The notes under the pieces: generated by a model
What the model was told of the DNA's origin: nothing
What the model saw: only the letters and a program-made list of their open reading frames with translations
The model's database searches: none
Shown: positions 54,077-62,361 of the stretch, piece by piece
Position numbering within the stretch: the first letter of the stretch is position 1
How the letters are laid out: every line of letters begins with the position of its first letter
Source: Bacteroidales bacterium
Lineage (GTDB): Bacteria; Bacteroidota; Bacteroidia; Bacteroidales; UBA932
DNA: 64,000 nucleotides
Reading direction: 5' to 3'
NCBI GenBank assembly: GCA_017429475.1
Contig: JAFROX010000001.1
Location: forward strand, 62,001-126,000
Made by a program: the position numbers and the translations under genes

Positions 54077-55610
54077 AGACCGCAAATGTAGGATTTTTAT
54101 CGGTTTTGGTGAACACAATTATGCCATTTGTATCCCCCACCAGGCTGTCCACTGCATTCTCGATGGCAGACAGGGGCTGCAGTTCCAGGGACTGCCCGAG
54201 ATATACGTCGGCATTCTCTCCCCTGCTCATCATCGGCACTCCGTCAGGAAAGGTTGCCAGCACGAACCGGTCTATGCCCTTCTCTTGGGCTACGGCCATA
54301 GCTTCATCGCATATCGAACGGTAACCTATATAGGGATTGACCTGCTTTACCTGCAGACCGAACACAAACGCGGTCAGGTACAGCCCTGCGGCAAAACAGC
54401 ATACCGTTCCTGTTATATTGTCCCTGAAGGCTGCGAAGACTGCTGCCACTGCACCTGCACCAAGCGGCAGGAAAAGCCAGGGGCTTATGTTTCCGGCAAG
54501 TGTGTAGGGATCACTTCCCTTCGTGAGGAAGAAAACCACCGGCAGCGCAGCGGCAGTCAGCAGCAGCGGCACCAGCAGCGACCAGCGGACAAGTCCGCGG
54601 GCCTTGAGACCTGGCAGCAGCATAAAAGCGGCATAGACTGCAAGTCCGGCAGCCGGGAGGAAGTATATGTCAAGCTTGGAGCTTACTGCAGACAGCATCA
54701 CCAGTATCGCTCCTGCAGAACACGACAGGAAAAGCGCCCTGTCGTCCATCTCGCGGCGCCGGACAAACGAAATGACGACTGTGGCAACTGCGAGAATGCA
54801 CCAGGGAAACATTATATACCAGAAATGCAGCAGGTAATAATAGACCGGCGCCTTGTGGTCGAATGCGTCGACAGCCCTGTCCACGGTCTGGTGGAGCAGA
54901 AGGTTGCGCAGATACTCTCCCCCTCCTTCGCGCCAGGCCATCCAGAACCACAGGCCGCAGAGCAATGCCAGGACGCCCCAGGTCATCCACCCCCAGTAAC
55001 GGCCTAATGTGCGCAGCTGCTTCTTCACCAGCAGGAATGCCGGAACGCAGAGCAGAGGCACCAGGAAGCCCACCGCTCCCTTGGAGAATATGGCAAGAAA
55101 GACATAAATCGGGAATGCGATGCGCAGCCGGAGCCTGCTGTCGCCCTCATACATCCGGTAGAAAGTATACAGGGCGAGGGTGATGAACATCGTCATCATC
55201 ATATCCATCCGCACCGTAACGGCGCTTGCAGCGAAATAGAATGTCGACATAAGTGCGACGGCTGCGGCTGTGCGCAGACGCCCCGGTAGTGCACTTGCAC
55301 ACCATCGGTCGAGCACTGCCACCGTCACGAATGCCGGGACAAGAGACAGCAGCGACAGGTAGAGCATACAGTGCCGGCCGAAAACCAGGCGGCCAGCCAT
55401 CATCAGCCAGAAAAACAACGGCGGTTTATCGGCATAGGCCGATCCGTGGTTGGTGAAAGCGAACAGATGTCCTTCGCGCAGAGCTTCGTCCACTATGCTG
55501 AGATATCGGAGTTCGTTGCTGACGGTCGCGTCCCTGAAAAGCATCAGCGGCAGCAGGGCTGCAGCACAGAGTCCGAACAGGATTATGAGCTTTGGTGACT
55601 TCTGTTCCAT
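54063..55610 (-). CDS. ArnT-like (GT-C fold) membrane glycosyltransferase
   Basis: A 515-residue protein with about 12 transmembrane helices and a C-terminal soluble part. The N-terminal loop has the acidic NELRYLSIVDEALREGHLFAF followed by YADKPPLFFWLMM, the pattern of ArnT/PMT transferases that use polyprenyl-phosphate sugars. Such enzymes attach sugars (for example aminoarabinose) to lipid A on the periplasmic side. The gene clusters with a GT2 and a LAB_N protein, which fits lipid A or glycan decoration; the sugar is unknown. Confidence 0.85.
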   Translation of the reverse strand: MEQKSPKLIILFGLCAAALLPLMLFRDATVSNELRYLSIVDEALREGHLFAFTNHGSAYADKPPLFFWLMMAGRLVFGRHCMLYLSLLSLVPAFVTVAVLDRWCASALPGRLRTAAAVALMSTFYFAASAVTVRMDMMMTMFITLALYTFYRMYEGDSRLRLRIAFPIYVFLAIFSKGAVGFLVPLLCVPAFLLVKKQLRTLGRYWGWMTWGVLALLCGLWFWMAWREGGGEYLRNLLLHQTVDRAVDAFDHKAPVYYYLLHFWYIMFPWCILAVATVVISFVRRREMDDRALFLSCSAGAILVMLSAVSSKLDIYFLPAAGLAVYAAFMLLPGLKARGLVRWSLLVPLLLTAAALPVVFFLTKGSDPYTLAGNISPWLFLPLGAGAVAAVFAAFRDNITGTVCCFAAGLYLTAFVFGLQVKQVNPYIGYRSICDEAMAVAQEKGIDRFVLATFPDGVPMMSRGENADVYLGQSLELQPLSAIENAVDSLVGDTNGIIVFTKTDKNPTFAVYGKD

Positions 55611-56230
55611 ATCATCAGGTTACGGATGTAGGTCACCAGTCCGAAAGCCTGCCCCACAAGGAGAACCCAGTCGTGACGGAGGGCGCCGTAGGTGACAAGG
55701 ATGGTTCCTCCAACTATGCCTATTATCCAGAAGCCCACTGGCAGCAGGGACTCGTTGCGCTTGCGGGAATAAAAGAACTGATAGATGAAGCGGACGGTAA
55801 ATACCAGCTGACCGACTGTACCCATTACTATCATCCAGCCGGGTATGAGGTCGTTGCGGAACAGATTCGCCACTGCAGACTGGGGATCCCGAAGGAAAAG
55901 CACTGACACCGCCACGAACGGAAGAGCCACCAGGACTGATACCAGAGGCACCCTTACTGCTTCGGGCAGTTTCTTCCACACCCCTTTCATCCCCATATTC
56001 CACAGATAGATGAAATAGGAAATGAACAGCCCGAGCATTATGGAGAAGTCGTTGCGCAGGTATGCGTAGACGAAATAGACTATCGAGGCTATCAGGCTCA
56101 GCACCCAGAAGATGGTGGGGTTGACCACTTTGCGGCGCTTCTCCGACATCAGCCACTGCACCAGTATGCGGGCTGAGAACAAACCTTGCGCAACAAAGCC
56201 CAGAGCATAAATATACCAGCTACTGTTCAT
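55583..56230 (-). CDS. LAB_N-domain membrane protein (lipid A synthase N-terminal-like)
   Basis: A 215-residue protein with about six transmembrane helices. Two similar halves each contain an aromatic/ARxLVQW-type motif (GLFSARILVQWLMSEKRRK and LVFTVRFIYQFFYSRKRNE), the mark of the lipid-A-disaccharide-synthase N-terminal domain without the catalytic LpxB part. Its role is not settled; such proteins are often next to GT2 and GT-C transferases and might move lipid-linked sugars. It overlaps both neighbours (28 and 11 bp). Confidence 0.85.
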   Translation of the reverse strand: MNSSWYIYALGFVAQGLFSARILVQWLMSEKRRKVVNPTIFWVLSLIASIVYFVYAYLRNDFSIMLGLFISYFIYLWNMGMKGVWKKLPEAVRVPLVSVLVALPFVAVSVLFLRDPQSAVANLFRNDLIPGWMIVMGTVGQLVFTVRFIYQFFYSRKRNESLLPVGFWIIGIVGGTILVTYGALRHDWVLLVGQAFGLVTYIRNLMIWNRSHQSS

Positions 56231-56960
56231 TCAGCGTATCCTCCTTGATAGTGTAATCTATATATCGTTTTGCCATCCACCGATAGGCGAAACAATCTCC
56301 AAGAGGCCCCAGGAGCCTGTTGAAAAGGTGGTACTTGGAATGGCCGGCCATGCGGGGATAATGTCTCACCTCGACCTGCTTCACCTTGCCGGAAGCCATC
56401 AGCGTCAGGGCCGGAAGGAATCGGTGCATACCGTTGAACATCGGGAACCGACGGGCGACATCGGTACGTATCACCTTGAGCGGACAGCCGGTATCTGACA
56501 CATTGTCATGCGTAAAAAGTCTCCTGAACCAGTTGGCGAACCGGCTGGACGCCCTCTTGACAAAACCGTCGTTGCGCTTAGTCCTCACTCCGGTGACCAT
56601 CTCATACTGGTCGGCATACTTCAGCAGCAGATTGAAATCCATCACATCGGTCTGGAAATCCGCGTCTATATAGCCCAGAAAAGGCGAAAAGCAATTGTCG
56701 AAGCCAACTTTCAGGGCACCGCTCAGACCGGTGTTGCGTTCCAGCCCCAGATAGAAGAAATCCTTGTGTCTCGAACAGAACTCCCGGACCTTGGCAGAGC
56801 CTCCGTCGGTGGAACCGTCATCCACGAAAAGCGCGCACGCAGGAGCCTTGCTGCACAGTGGCAGGAAGGTTGCAATATTGCTTTCCATTGCAGCCACATT
56901 CTCTTTCTCATTATAGAAGGGAACGATGATGGTAAACTGATAGTCTGACGTACGGTTCAT
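56220..56960 (-). CDS. Family 2 glycosyltransferase (polyprenyl-phosphate type)
   Basis: A 246-residue GT-A enzyme. FTIIVPFYNEKENVAAMESNI opens the fold, ALFVDDGSTDGG gives the first Asp motif, FLGYIDADFQTDVMDFNLLL the DxD motif, and DTGCPLKVIRTD resembles ArnC/DPM1-type enzymes. No C-terminal membrane helices. It probably loads a sugar onto undecaprenyl phosphate for the ArnT-like transferase in the same operon; this is inference from family and context. Confidence 0.88.
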   Translation of the reverse strand: MNRTSDYQFTIIVPFYNEKENVAAMESNIATFLPLCSKAPACALFVDDGSTDGGSAKVREFCSRHKDFFYLGLERNTGLSGALKVGFDNCFSPFLGYIDADFQTDVMDFNLLLKYADQYEMVTGVRTKRNDGFVKRASSRFANWFRRLFTHDNVSDTGCPLKVIRTDVARRFPMFNGMHRFLPALTLMASGKVKQVEVRHYPRMAGHSKYHLFNRLLGPLGDCFAYRWMAKRYIDYTIKEDTLNEQ

Positions 56961-56979
56961 TGATGAAGATGGTGGTTTG

Positions 56980-56987
56980 CAAAGATA
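56980..56987 (-). promoter_or_regulatory. -7 element of the GT2-LAB_N-ArnT-alr operon
   Basis: TATCTTTG on the minus strand fits TAnnTTTG, 19 bases before the GT2 start codon. No good TTTG is seen 19-21 bp upstream. Confidence 0.6.
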
Positions 56988-57033
56988 AAAGAATATGGTT
57001 AACTTTAGAAGTTACACCCGGCTATTTGTATAA

Positions 57034-58830
57034 ATGAAACCGATTCTCAAACGGCTGATGCACATATTGACTGCTGCCTTGCTGCTTGCCGTCGCAGGTT
57101 CGGACGCCGTTCCGGCCGGAGCCGCCAATGAGCGGGGTCCCCAGGTCACCATCAATGCCGCAGTGATACCTGCCCGTTTTCAGGACGTGGCATTCTCTCA
57201 GCCCGACCCGCAAGCCTGGCTTGAATATCTTTTCAACAGCTATCAGGTCAATGCCGGCGATATCACCGGCAGCGTGACGACATATATGGAAGACAACCTG
57301 GGAAGCGCATTCCAGTTCAACTTCACAATACTCAATCCCGTCACCCTTCCGGAAAAAGCCTCATACTATGGAGGCAACAACAGCTCTGGCTCCGACAGCC
57401 ACATCAACGACCTGTTCCTCCACGCCTGCACGGCGGCGGAAGCGGCAGGAGTCGATTTCTCGCGTTTCGACAGCAACGGCGACGAGGTCATCGACAATGT
57501 CTTCGTCATATTCCCGGGCAACAATGAAGCGGAGAGCGACAATCCGGGAGAGATATGGCCGATGAACGACAACCTGGAAAGACTCAGGAAATATTACTCC
57601 GGAAAGAAGCTGGGCCAGGTGGCCTGCTACAGCGAATTCTCAGGCACTGACGATACGAATACGGCAGGAATAGGCACTATCTGCCACGAACTGCTGCATA
57701 CCATCGGGCTTCCCGACCTCTATGACGTCAATGGAGACGCAGAAGGCTTCGGCTCTCCGATGTTCGGCAGCATTTCCATTATGGACAAGGGAAACCTCAA
57801 CAACAACGGCCTCACTCCGCCCTGGCTCGGTGCCGTCGAGAGGGAACTGCTCGGACTCCTCAACACCGAAGACGTGGTTGCCGGCCGCCAGTACTTCCTT
57901 CCGTCGATAGACATCTCCAACACAGCGCTGAGGATACCCACCTCCAATGATGGCGAATATTTCCTCATCGAATACCGTAGCGGTTCGAAATGGGACTCAT
58001 ATGCCGGAGGAAGCGGACTGCTTGTATACCATATCGACAAGTCCCTCAACACGGCCGGATCGATGACCGCTGCGGAGCGTTGGACTGTAAACGCCATCAA
58101 CTGCTGCGCGGATCATCCCTGCGCCGCATTGGTAGACGTGACCGGAGCCGGTGACATTTCCGCAGTGTTCTATCCCGGCAGCACCGGAACTACCGTCATC
58201 GTTTCGAACGAGAATGACGCACTCTGGCAATGGGACGGTGACGGCGCGGGCTACGGTTTCAGGAACCTGACCGAGACCAATACCGGAGCCGCCGAATTCA
58301 ACATCGTGCCTGACATATACTGGAATCTGCCACAGGTGCTCGAGTGCAACGTCTTCGCAAACCAGCGGGACGCGCGGCTGGAATGGGAGGCCGACAAGGA
58401 GAACGACGCCACCTGGCTTATCCGATGGGGTTCTTCAAGGAGCATCCTTCTCGAAACCGTATACCCCGAAGGAAACGGATATACTTTCAACAACCTGGCC
58501 GCCGGAGAAACCTATGTCTGCGACATACTTGCCAGCAAGGACGGCATCGAAGGGAAAAAATACCACATTGAATTCTCTACCATCCCGGACCTTACCAACT
58601 ACCCGCTCATAGCCATCGGAAAGAATCCGTTCAATGTCGGGGATGTCCTTCGCCTGCAAATAATCAACATCGAGGGCGAGCCGCTGCAGCAGACCTGGTA
58701 CTATGACGGGCAGCCCTGCGCAGAACAGAACATTACATTCACAGGCAGGGGCAAACATTTGCTCAAGGTTTCATATACGATGGACGGCACTTCGTGGGAG
58801 CATCTTGAAAAGACGATAACGGTGGAATGA
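57034..58830 (+). CDS. Secreted M6 family metalloprotease
   Basis: A 598-residue exported protease related to immune inhibitor A. Signal peptide of about 30 residues (ALLLAVAGSDAVPAGAA). The zinc motif is H218-E-L-L-H222 within ICHELLHTIGLPDLYDVNG, typical of M6. The C-terminal part (from about 430) has fibronectin type III-like and Ig-like beta domains. The target is unknown; family members degrade host or environmental proteins. It overlaps the following lipoprotein gene by ATGA. Confidence 0.92.
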   Translation: MKPILKRLMHILTAALLLAVAGSDAVPAGAANERGPQVTINAAVIPARFQDVAFSQPDPQAWLEYLFNSYQVNAGDITGSVTTYMEDNLGSAFQFNFTILNPVTLPEKASYYGGNNSSGSDSHINDLFLHACTAAEAAGVDFSRFDSNGDEVIDNVFVIFPGNNEAESDNPGEIWPMNDNLERLRKYYSGKKLGQVACYSEFSGTDDTNTAGIGTICHELLHTIGLPDLYDVNGDAEGFGSPMFGSISIMDKGNLNNNGLTPPWLGAVERELLGLLNTEDVVAGRQYFLPSIDISNTALRIPTSNDGEYFLIEYRSGSKWDSYAGGSGLLVYHIDKSLNTAGSMTAAERWTVNAINCCADHPCAALVDVTGAGDISAVFYPGSTGTTVIVSNENDALWQWDGDGAGYGFRNLTETNTGAAEFNIVPDIYWNLPQVLECNVFANQRDARLEWEADKENDATWLIRWGSSRSILLETVYPEGNGYTFNNLAAGETYVCDILASKDGIEGKKYHIEFSTIPDLTNYPLIAIGKNPFNVGDVLRLQIINIEGEPLQQTWYYDGQPCAEQNITFTGRGKHLLKVSYTMDGTSWEHLEKTITVE

Positions 58831-59294
58831 GTCGCATCCTTCATATAGCATCGAGACCGGCTCTCGCAATGATGGCAGTCATCCTGATGGCCTGCCACTG
58901 CGGGGGGCCTGTTCCGCCTACGCCTCCCAATCCGCCAGAGCCGCCTGTCGACACCAGGTCTGAAAGCCTGAAGGCATTCCTGGACAAGACGGACATCGGT
59001 CTCTATGTCGATTCTGAGGACATCATAATCTATGACGACCTCTATTATCAGAAGGCCTGGAGCAATGAAGAAGGGTCGTTCCGCATTCAGAGGGATGACC
59101 AGAGCGCATTCCTGAACATCCGAAGTTCCTCTCAGTCTGCATCTTCTTCATATCAGGTGGAATATATGACCGGTGACCAGAACGTGACTCTGGTGTTCCT
59201 CAAGCTGCAGAACGTGCAGAGCGACGGCTCCAGCATCTGGCTTTGGAACGAGACTATGAAAACCGGCATCGTCATACCGGAAGGAATCCTATAA
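58827..59294 (+). CDS. Small lipoprotein paired with the M6 protease, function unknown
   Basis: A 155-residue protein with a signal peptide ending in MACHC (lipidation likely at a Cys near residues 23-25), then a Pro-rich linker and a soluble domain of about 110 residues rich in Ser, Asp and Tyr. I recognise no family. The ATGA overlap with the M6 gene means the two are co-expressed; it might be an inhibitor or anchor of the protease, but nothing in the sequence proves that. Confidence 0.8.
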   Translation: MSRILHIASRPALAMMAVILMACHCGGPVPPTPPNPPEPPVDTRSESLKAFLDKTDIGLYVDSEDIIIYDDLYYQKAWSNEEGSFRIQRDDQSAFLNIRSSSQSASSSYQVEYMTGDQNVTLVFLKLQNVQSDGSSIWLWNETMKTGIVIPEGIL

Positions 59295-59300
59295 AAACAG

Positions 59301-59334
59301 AAAGAGAGTCCCATGGGACTCTCTTCTCGTTTTA
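59301..59334. terminator. Bidirectional terminator between the M6 lipoprotein and histone-like genes
   Basis: AGAGAGTCCCATGGGACTCTCT (59304-59325) is a perfect 22-bp palindrome. TTCTCGTTTT follows on the plus strand and an A-rich stretch precedes it, so it can serve both convergent transcripts. Confidence 0.85.
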
Positions 59335-59350
59335 CACAAGGTCAGAAAGA

Positions 59351-59527
59351 TTATTTCTTTGCTGCGTCGAGAGATACTTTTCTGAATTCTTTCATCAATT
59401 TAGAAATTTCAAGAGCGTTCTTGCGTGCGCGGGTACCGGCAGCTTTGTTGCCCTTTACAGCCTGTGCCTCGGCATTTTTGGTGAAAGCATCGATCTCAGC
59501 TTGGAGTTGTGCAAGGAGTTTGTCCAT
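59351..59527 (-). CDS. Histone H1-like protein (Hc1 family)
   Basis: A 58-residue basic protein that starts MDKLLAQLQAEIDAFTKNAE and ends SKLMKEFRKVSLDAAKK, with 10 Lys and 3 Arg. Sequence and size match the short histone H1/Hc1-like proteins widespread in Bacteroidota, which are presumed to bind DNA as nucleoid proteins. It has its own full promoter, a terminator on its 3' side, an A/C-rich leader and more A/T-ended codons than its neighbours, all pointing to high expression. Confidence 0.9.
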   Translation of the reverse strand: MDKLLAQLQAEIDAFTKNAEAQAVKGNKAAGTRARKNALEISKLMKEFRKVSLDAAKK

Positions 59528-59563
59528 GGTGTTAGTTTTTAGGTTGTTGTAATTTCTGATAAG

Positions 59564-59595
59564 CGAATTTAACTATTGATTTTCTTTTCTCCAAA
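59564..59595 (-). promoter_or_regulatory. Promoter of the histone H1-like gene
   Basis: Minus strand TTTG (59595-59592), exactly 20 bp, then TAAATTCG (59571-59564), one mismatch from TAnnTTTG. The predicted leader is about 30 nt of A/C-rich sequence before the ATG at 59527. Confidence 0.75.
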
Positions 59596-59607
59596 AAATT
59601 GTTGTGT

Positions 59608-61050
59608 TTAAAAAGATTTGACTTTAAAAACGCCATAATTCGGGTCTCTCGCCTCTTCAGGGAGCCGTGCATCTCTCATTCCGACAGCGGATTTCGTCTC
59701 GCTGTGAGACACGACTGTGCGCGGATCAGGCAGTGCGGGATAGCTGCCGTTGACGATGTGGTAGAGGCAGGCGGCTATATTGTCTTCCTGAGGACCGAAA
59801 TCGTGATAGAGATCGTCGGGGCGCAGTCCGGCAACAGGCTTGAGACCGTCATCCGGAATATTCTGGCCTGCTCCGTTGCAGTTGTAGAAACAGATCGGCA
59901 GGAAAGCGTATTCCAGATGGGTATAAATTTCGTTGTCATATTCGTTCTGATACTGCTTGTCTGCCGGATACAGCAGCACATACATACCGTTGGGCTTGCC
60001 GTAGGTAGTGTCTCCCACCTGCTCCACTGACATCATTGTCTTCAGGCCGTTGAGAGTCATCTCACTGGCAGAGGCAGTGCCGTGGCCGGTGATAATGTAG
60101 AGCCTGTCGAGGTCGAGCGACAGGTCGTTGCCTCCGGCATCCTTGATGCGGGTCACCGAGTAGGACTTGTCGTACTTGCGCAGGTTCGAATTGTGCGTTC
60201 GGGTCACATACACCTGCCCCACCGCGGACGCAGGGGCCAGATAGTTTATCAGGGTGTCGCTTGCGCGGGAATCTCCGCCACCGTTGTAGCGAAGGTCGAG
60301 AATCAGTTTTTTCACTCCAGCCGTACGGAATGTCTGCATGCTCTCCTTGATGTCGTCGATCATCGGCTTTCCGTTGACGTCGCGGCCTGCCTGGAAACCC
60401 AGGTAGTTGAAATAGCCGACCTTCTCGTTGAGGCCTGGCCAGTCCTCGGAGTCGAATATCCTCGTGATCAGACCGGGACGGATGTTGAGCACACGGGCTG
60501 CAGTAATATCCATCTCGCGGGCCTTCCCTTCAAGGTCGCGGAAAACGAAAGTCTGGGGTTTGGAGGTGGGAGGATTGTAAAAGACTTCGTTGAACTTGCC
60601 GCTGCTGACAAGTTCGTCCTTGCTCTTGCCGTTGATGTAGGTGATGGTCCACCCTCTCTTCACGCCGGCCAGGTCAAAAGGGGAGCCGGGATACACATAT
60701 CTCACCTTGACGTCATAGTCGCTGTAATATTCCAGCGGCTGGGCCAGGGATGCGCCGTACGTCCCATATGAGGCGCCCTGTTCTTCGGCGGCATATTCCT
60801 CTCCGGTCTCCATCCAGCTCCACCTGTCCCTGCTCACCAGCAGGCTCTCGAAGAAGTCCTCGACCGACTCTCTGCCGGTATATCTTACATTCGCAGGGAG
60901 CTCGGTGTTCCAGTAATAGTAATACTCCATCTCCTCGTGGATAAACCGCTTTGCGGGCTGCATTTCAGCCACTTCGGGGTCCACCGGCTCGTGGCAGCCG
61001 CTCAGGACGGCCGCCAATATTGTCACAATTGACAAAAACCTAATTTTCAT
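59608..61050 (-). CDS. S41 family (C-terminal processing-like) peptidase lipoprotein
   Basis: Start at ATG 61050 (MKIRFLSIVTILAAVLSGC, lipobox Cys19; 480 residues). An N-terminal helical domain with EEMEYYYYWNTELP, a PDZ domain (about 90-180) and an S41 protease domain with KLILDLRYNGGGDSRASDTLINYL and the nucleophile Ser in ITGHGTASASEMTLNGLK. Likely a periplasmic or outer-membrane serine protease. It overlaps the ftsB/divIC gene by 11 bp. Confidence 0.92.
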   Translation of the reverse strand: MKIRFLSIVTILAAVLSGCHEPVDPEVAEMQPAKRFIHEEMEYYYYWNTELPANVRYTGRESVEDFFESLLVSRDRWSWMETGEEYAAEEQGASYGTYGASLAQPLEYYSDYDVKVRYVYPGSPFDLAGVKRGWTITYINGKSKDELVSSGKFNEVFYNPPTSKPQTFVFRDLEGKAREMDITAARVLNIRPGLITRIFDSEDWPGLNEKVGYFNYLGFQAGRDVNGKPMIDDIKESMQTFRTAGVKKLILDLRYNGGGDSRASDTLINYLAPASAVGQVYVTRTHNSNLRKYDKSYSVTRIKDAGGNDLSLDLDRLYIITGHGTASASEMTLNGLKTMMSVEQVGDTTYGKPNGMYVLLYPADKQYQNEYDNEIYTHLEYAFLPICFYNCNGAGQNIPDDGLKPVAGLRPDDLYHDFGPQEDNIAACLYHIVNGSYPALPDPRTVVSHSETKSAVGMRDARLPEEARDPNYGVFKVKSF

Positions 61051-61384
61051 CTTCAAATTCCAATAGATAAATGACCTCGGAATCTTTCTGGAAATAATAC
61101 TGCTCCCTCGCAAACATCTCGAGGGTGTCGGCGTTCGAGGTCAACTGGTTGATTTTGTCCGTAGTTGCATCCGTGGCATTGCGGTAATACAGCTTCTGCC
61201 TGTTCTGGTCGGAAATTGTGTTCAGGCTGCGGAACAGCACTATCGAGTTGTTGCGGTCCAAAAAGCCTATCACGATCAGGAAAACAATGGTGGCTATTAC
61301 GTACTTGTTCAGCACGATTTTCCACACCAGGCTCTTTTCCCTGAGAGTCTTGACCTTATCCTTGATATTCGCGAACAGAGCCAT
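61040..61384 (-). CDS. Septum formation initiator FtsB/DivIC-like protein
   Basis: A 114-residue bitopic protein: short basic cytoplasmic part, one transmembrane helix (about 27-43), then a coiled coil with NTISDQNRQKLYYRNATDATTDKINQL and the family end motif EMFAREQYYFQKDSEVIYLLE. Works with FtsL and FtsQ, both encoded in the dcw cluster of this window. The assignment rests on topology and the C-terminal motif. Confidence 0.88.
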   Translation of the reverse strand: MALFANIKDKVKTLREKSLVWKIVLNKYVIATIVFLIVIGFLDRNNSIVLFRSLNTISDQNRQKLYYRNATDATTDKINQLTSNADTLEMFAREQYYFQKDSEVIYLLEFEDEN

Positions 61385-61405
61385 ACGGGCACGGTATTTC
61401 AGTGT

Positions 61406-61413
61406 GTAAAGTT
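61406..61413 (-). promoter_or_regulatory. Possible -7 element before the FtsB-like gene
   Basis: TAACTTTA on the minus strand differs from TAnnTTTG by one base. A TTTG lies 22 bp upstream, slightly longer than the usual spacing. It is 21 bases before the start codon at 61384. Confidence 0.4.
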
Positions 61414-61461
61414 AATCCAAAATTTGTATATTTACGCAAATTTGCAATCATAGAGAGCGTT

Positions 61462-62361
61462 ATGTTCAAATCAAGTAATTTCAAGTATTTCTATCCCACT
61501 CTCAGCGAGAGTTGGATTCTCGTACTCATTTTCATCTTTCTTGGAAGCCTGGTCGGCGGAGTCGGAACCTTGCTTGTAAAGAACACGGCACTGGCCACAT
61601 CGATATCATATATACTTACAATGATTCCGCCTTTCTGGTACATTGCAGCCAAGGCGAAGAAAAATGCGACTCCGGTGCTGGATGCACCGACCTATGTCTG
61701 GATCAACAAGCCGCATTTCGGCAAACTGGGCGCATTTCCCCTGTTCGTTCTGCTTGCAGTCGCCGTGTGGGCCCTTTCAATTGTCACAGAGCCGCTGGTT
61801 TCTTGGATTCCGATGCCTGACTTCATTCAGGAGGCCTTCAACGCGGCATTCGACGCATCGAAACCTGTCGACCTTATCGTTTCGACAGCAATACTCGCAC
61901 CCATCTGCGAAGAGCTTCTCTGCCGAGGCAATATGATGAGGGGCATACTGGTCCAGAAAGGTGTGGTGAAAGCCATCCTCTGGTCTGCGTTCATATTCGC
62001 CCTGATACACTTCAACCCCTGGCAGGCCATCCCCGCCTTCATCCTCGGATGCTTCTTCGGCTGGATCTACTACAAGACTCACAGCATCTGGGCCTGCATT
62101 TTCATGCACTTCGTCAACAATGCGACCTCTGCCGCACTGACACTGCTCTTCCCTGAGATCGGCGTCAACCAGACCCTCTCTTCAGTGATGGGCAAAGGTA
62201 CCTATGCCATAGTCTTCTTCTCTGCCCTCGCAGTCCTTTGCGCAATAATCTATCTGCTTTACAAAAAACTGGACAACCATGACGAAGCTGCATCCTTTGA
62301 AGTTCAATGCGATCCTCAAGAACCGGGTCTGGGGTGGGAGAAAACTGACGACAGTTTATAA
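61462..62361 (+). CDS. CPBP family intramembrane metalloprotease (CAAX-type)
   Basis: Start at ATG 61462 (MFKSSNFKYFYPTLSESW, 299 residues); the longer upstream frame begins inside the promoter region. About eight transmembrane helices; the metal motifs are E150-E-L-L-C-R155 and FALIHFNPWQ, with a final IFMHFVNN. The substrate is unknown. The last 27 codons (from 62279) are read out of frame within the start of manA, an 83-bp overlap that suggests the original stop was lost. Confidence 0.92.
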   Translation: MFKSSNFKYFYPTLSESWILVLIFIFLGSLVGGVGTLLVKNTALATSISYILTMIPPFWYIAAKAKKNATPVLDAPTYVWINKPHFGKLGAFPLFVLLAVAVWALSIVTEPLVSWIPMPDFIQEAFNAAFDASKPVDLIVSTAILAPICEELLCRGNMMRGILVQKGVVKAILWSAFIFALIHFNPWQAIPAFILGCFFGWIYYKTHSIWACIFMHFVNNATSAALTLLFPEIGVNQTLSSVMGKGTYAIVFFSALAVLCAIIYLLYKKLDNHDEAASFEVQCDPQEPGLGWEKTDDSL

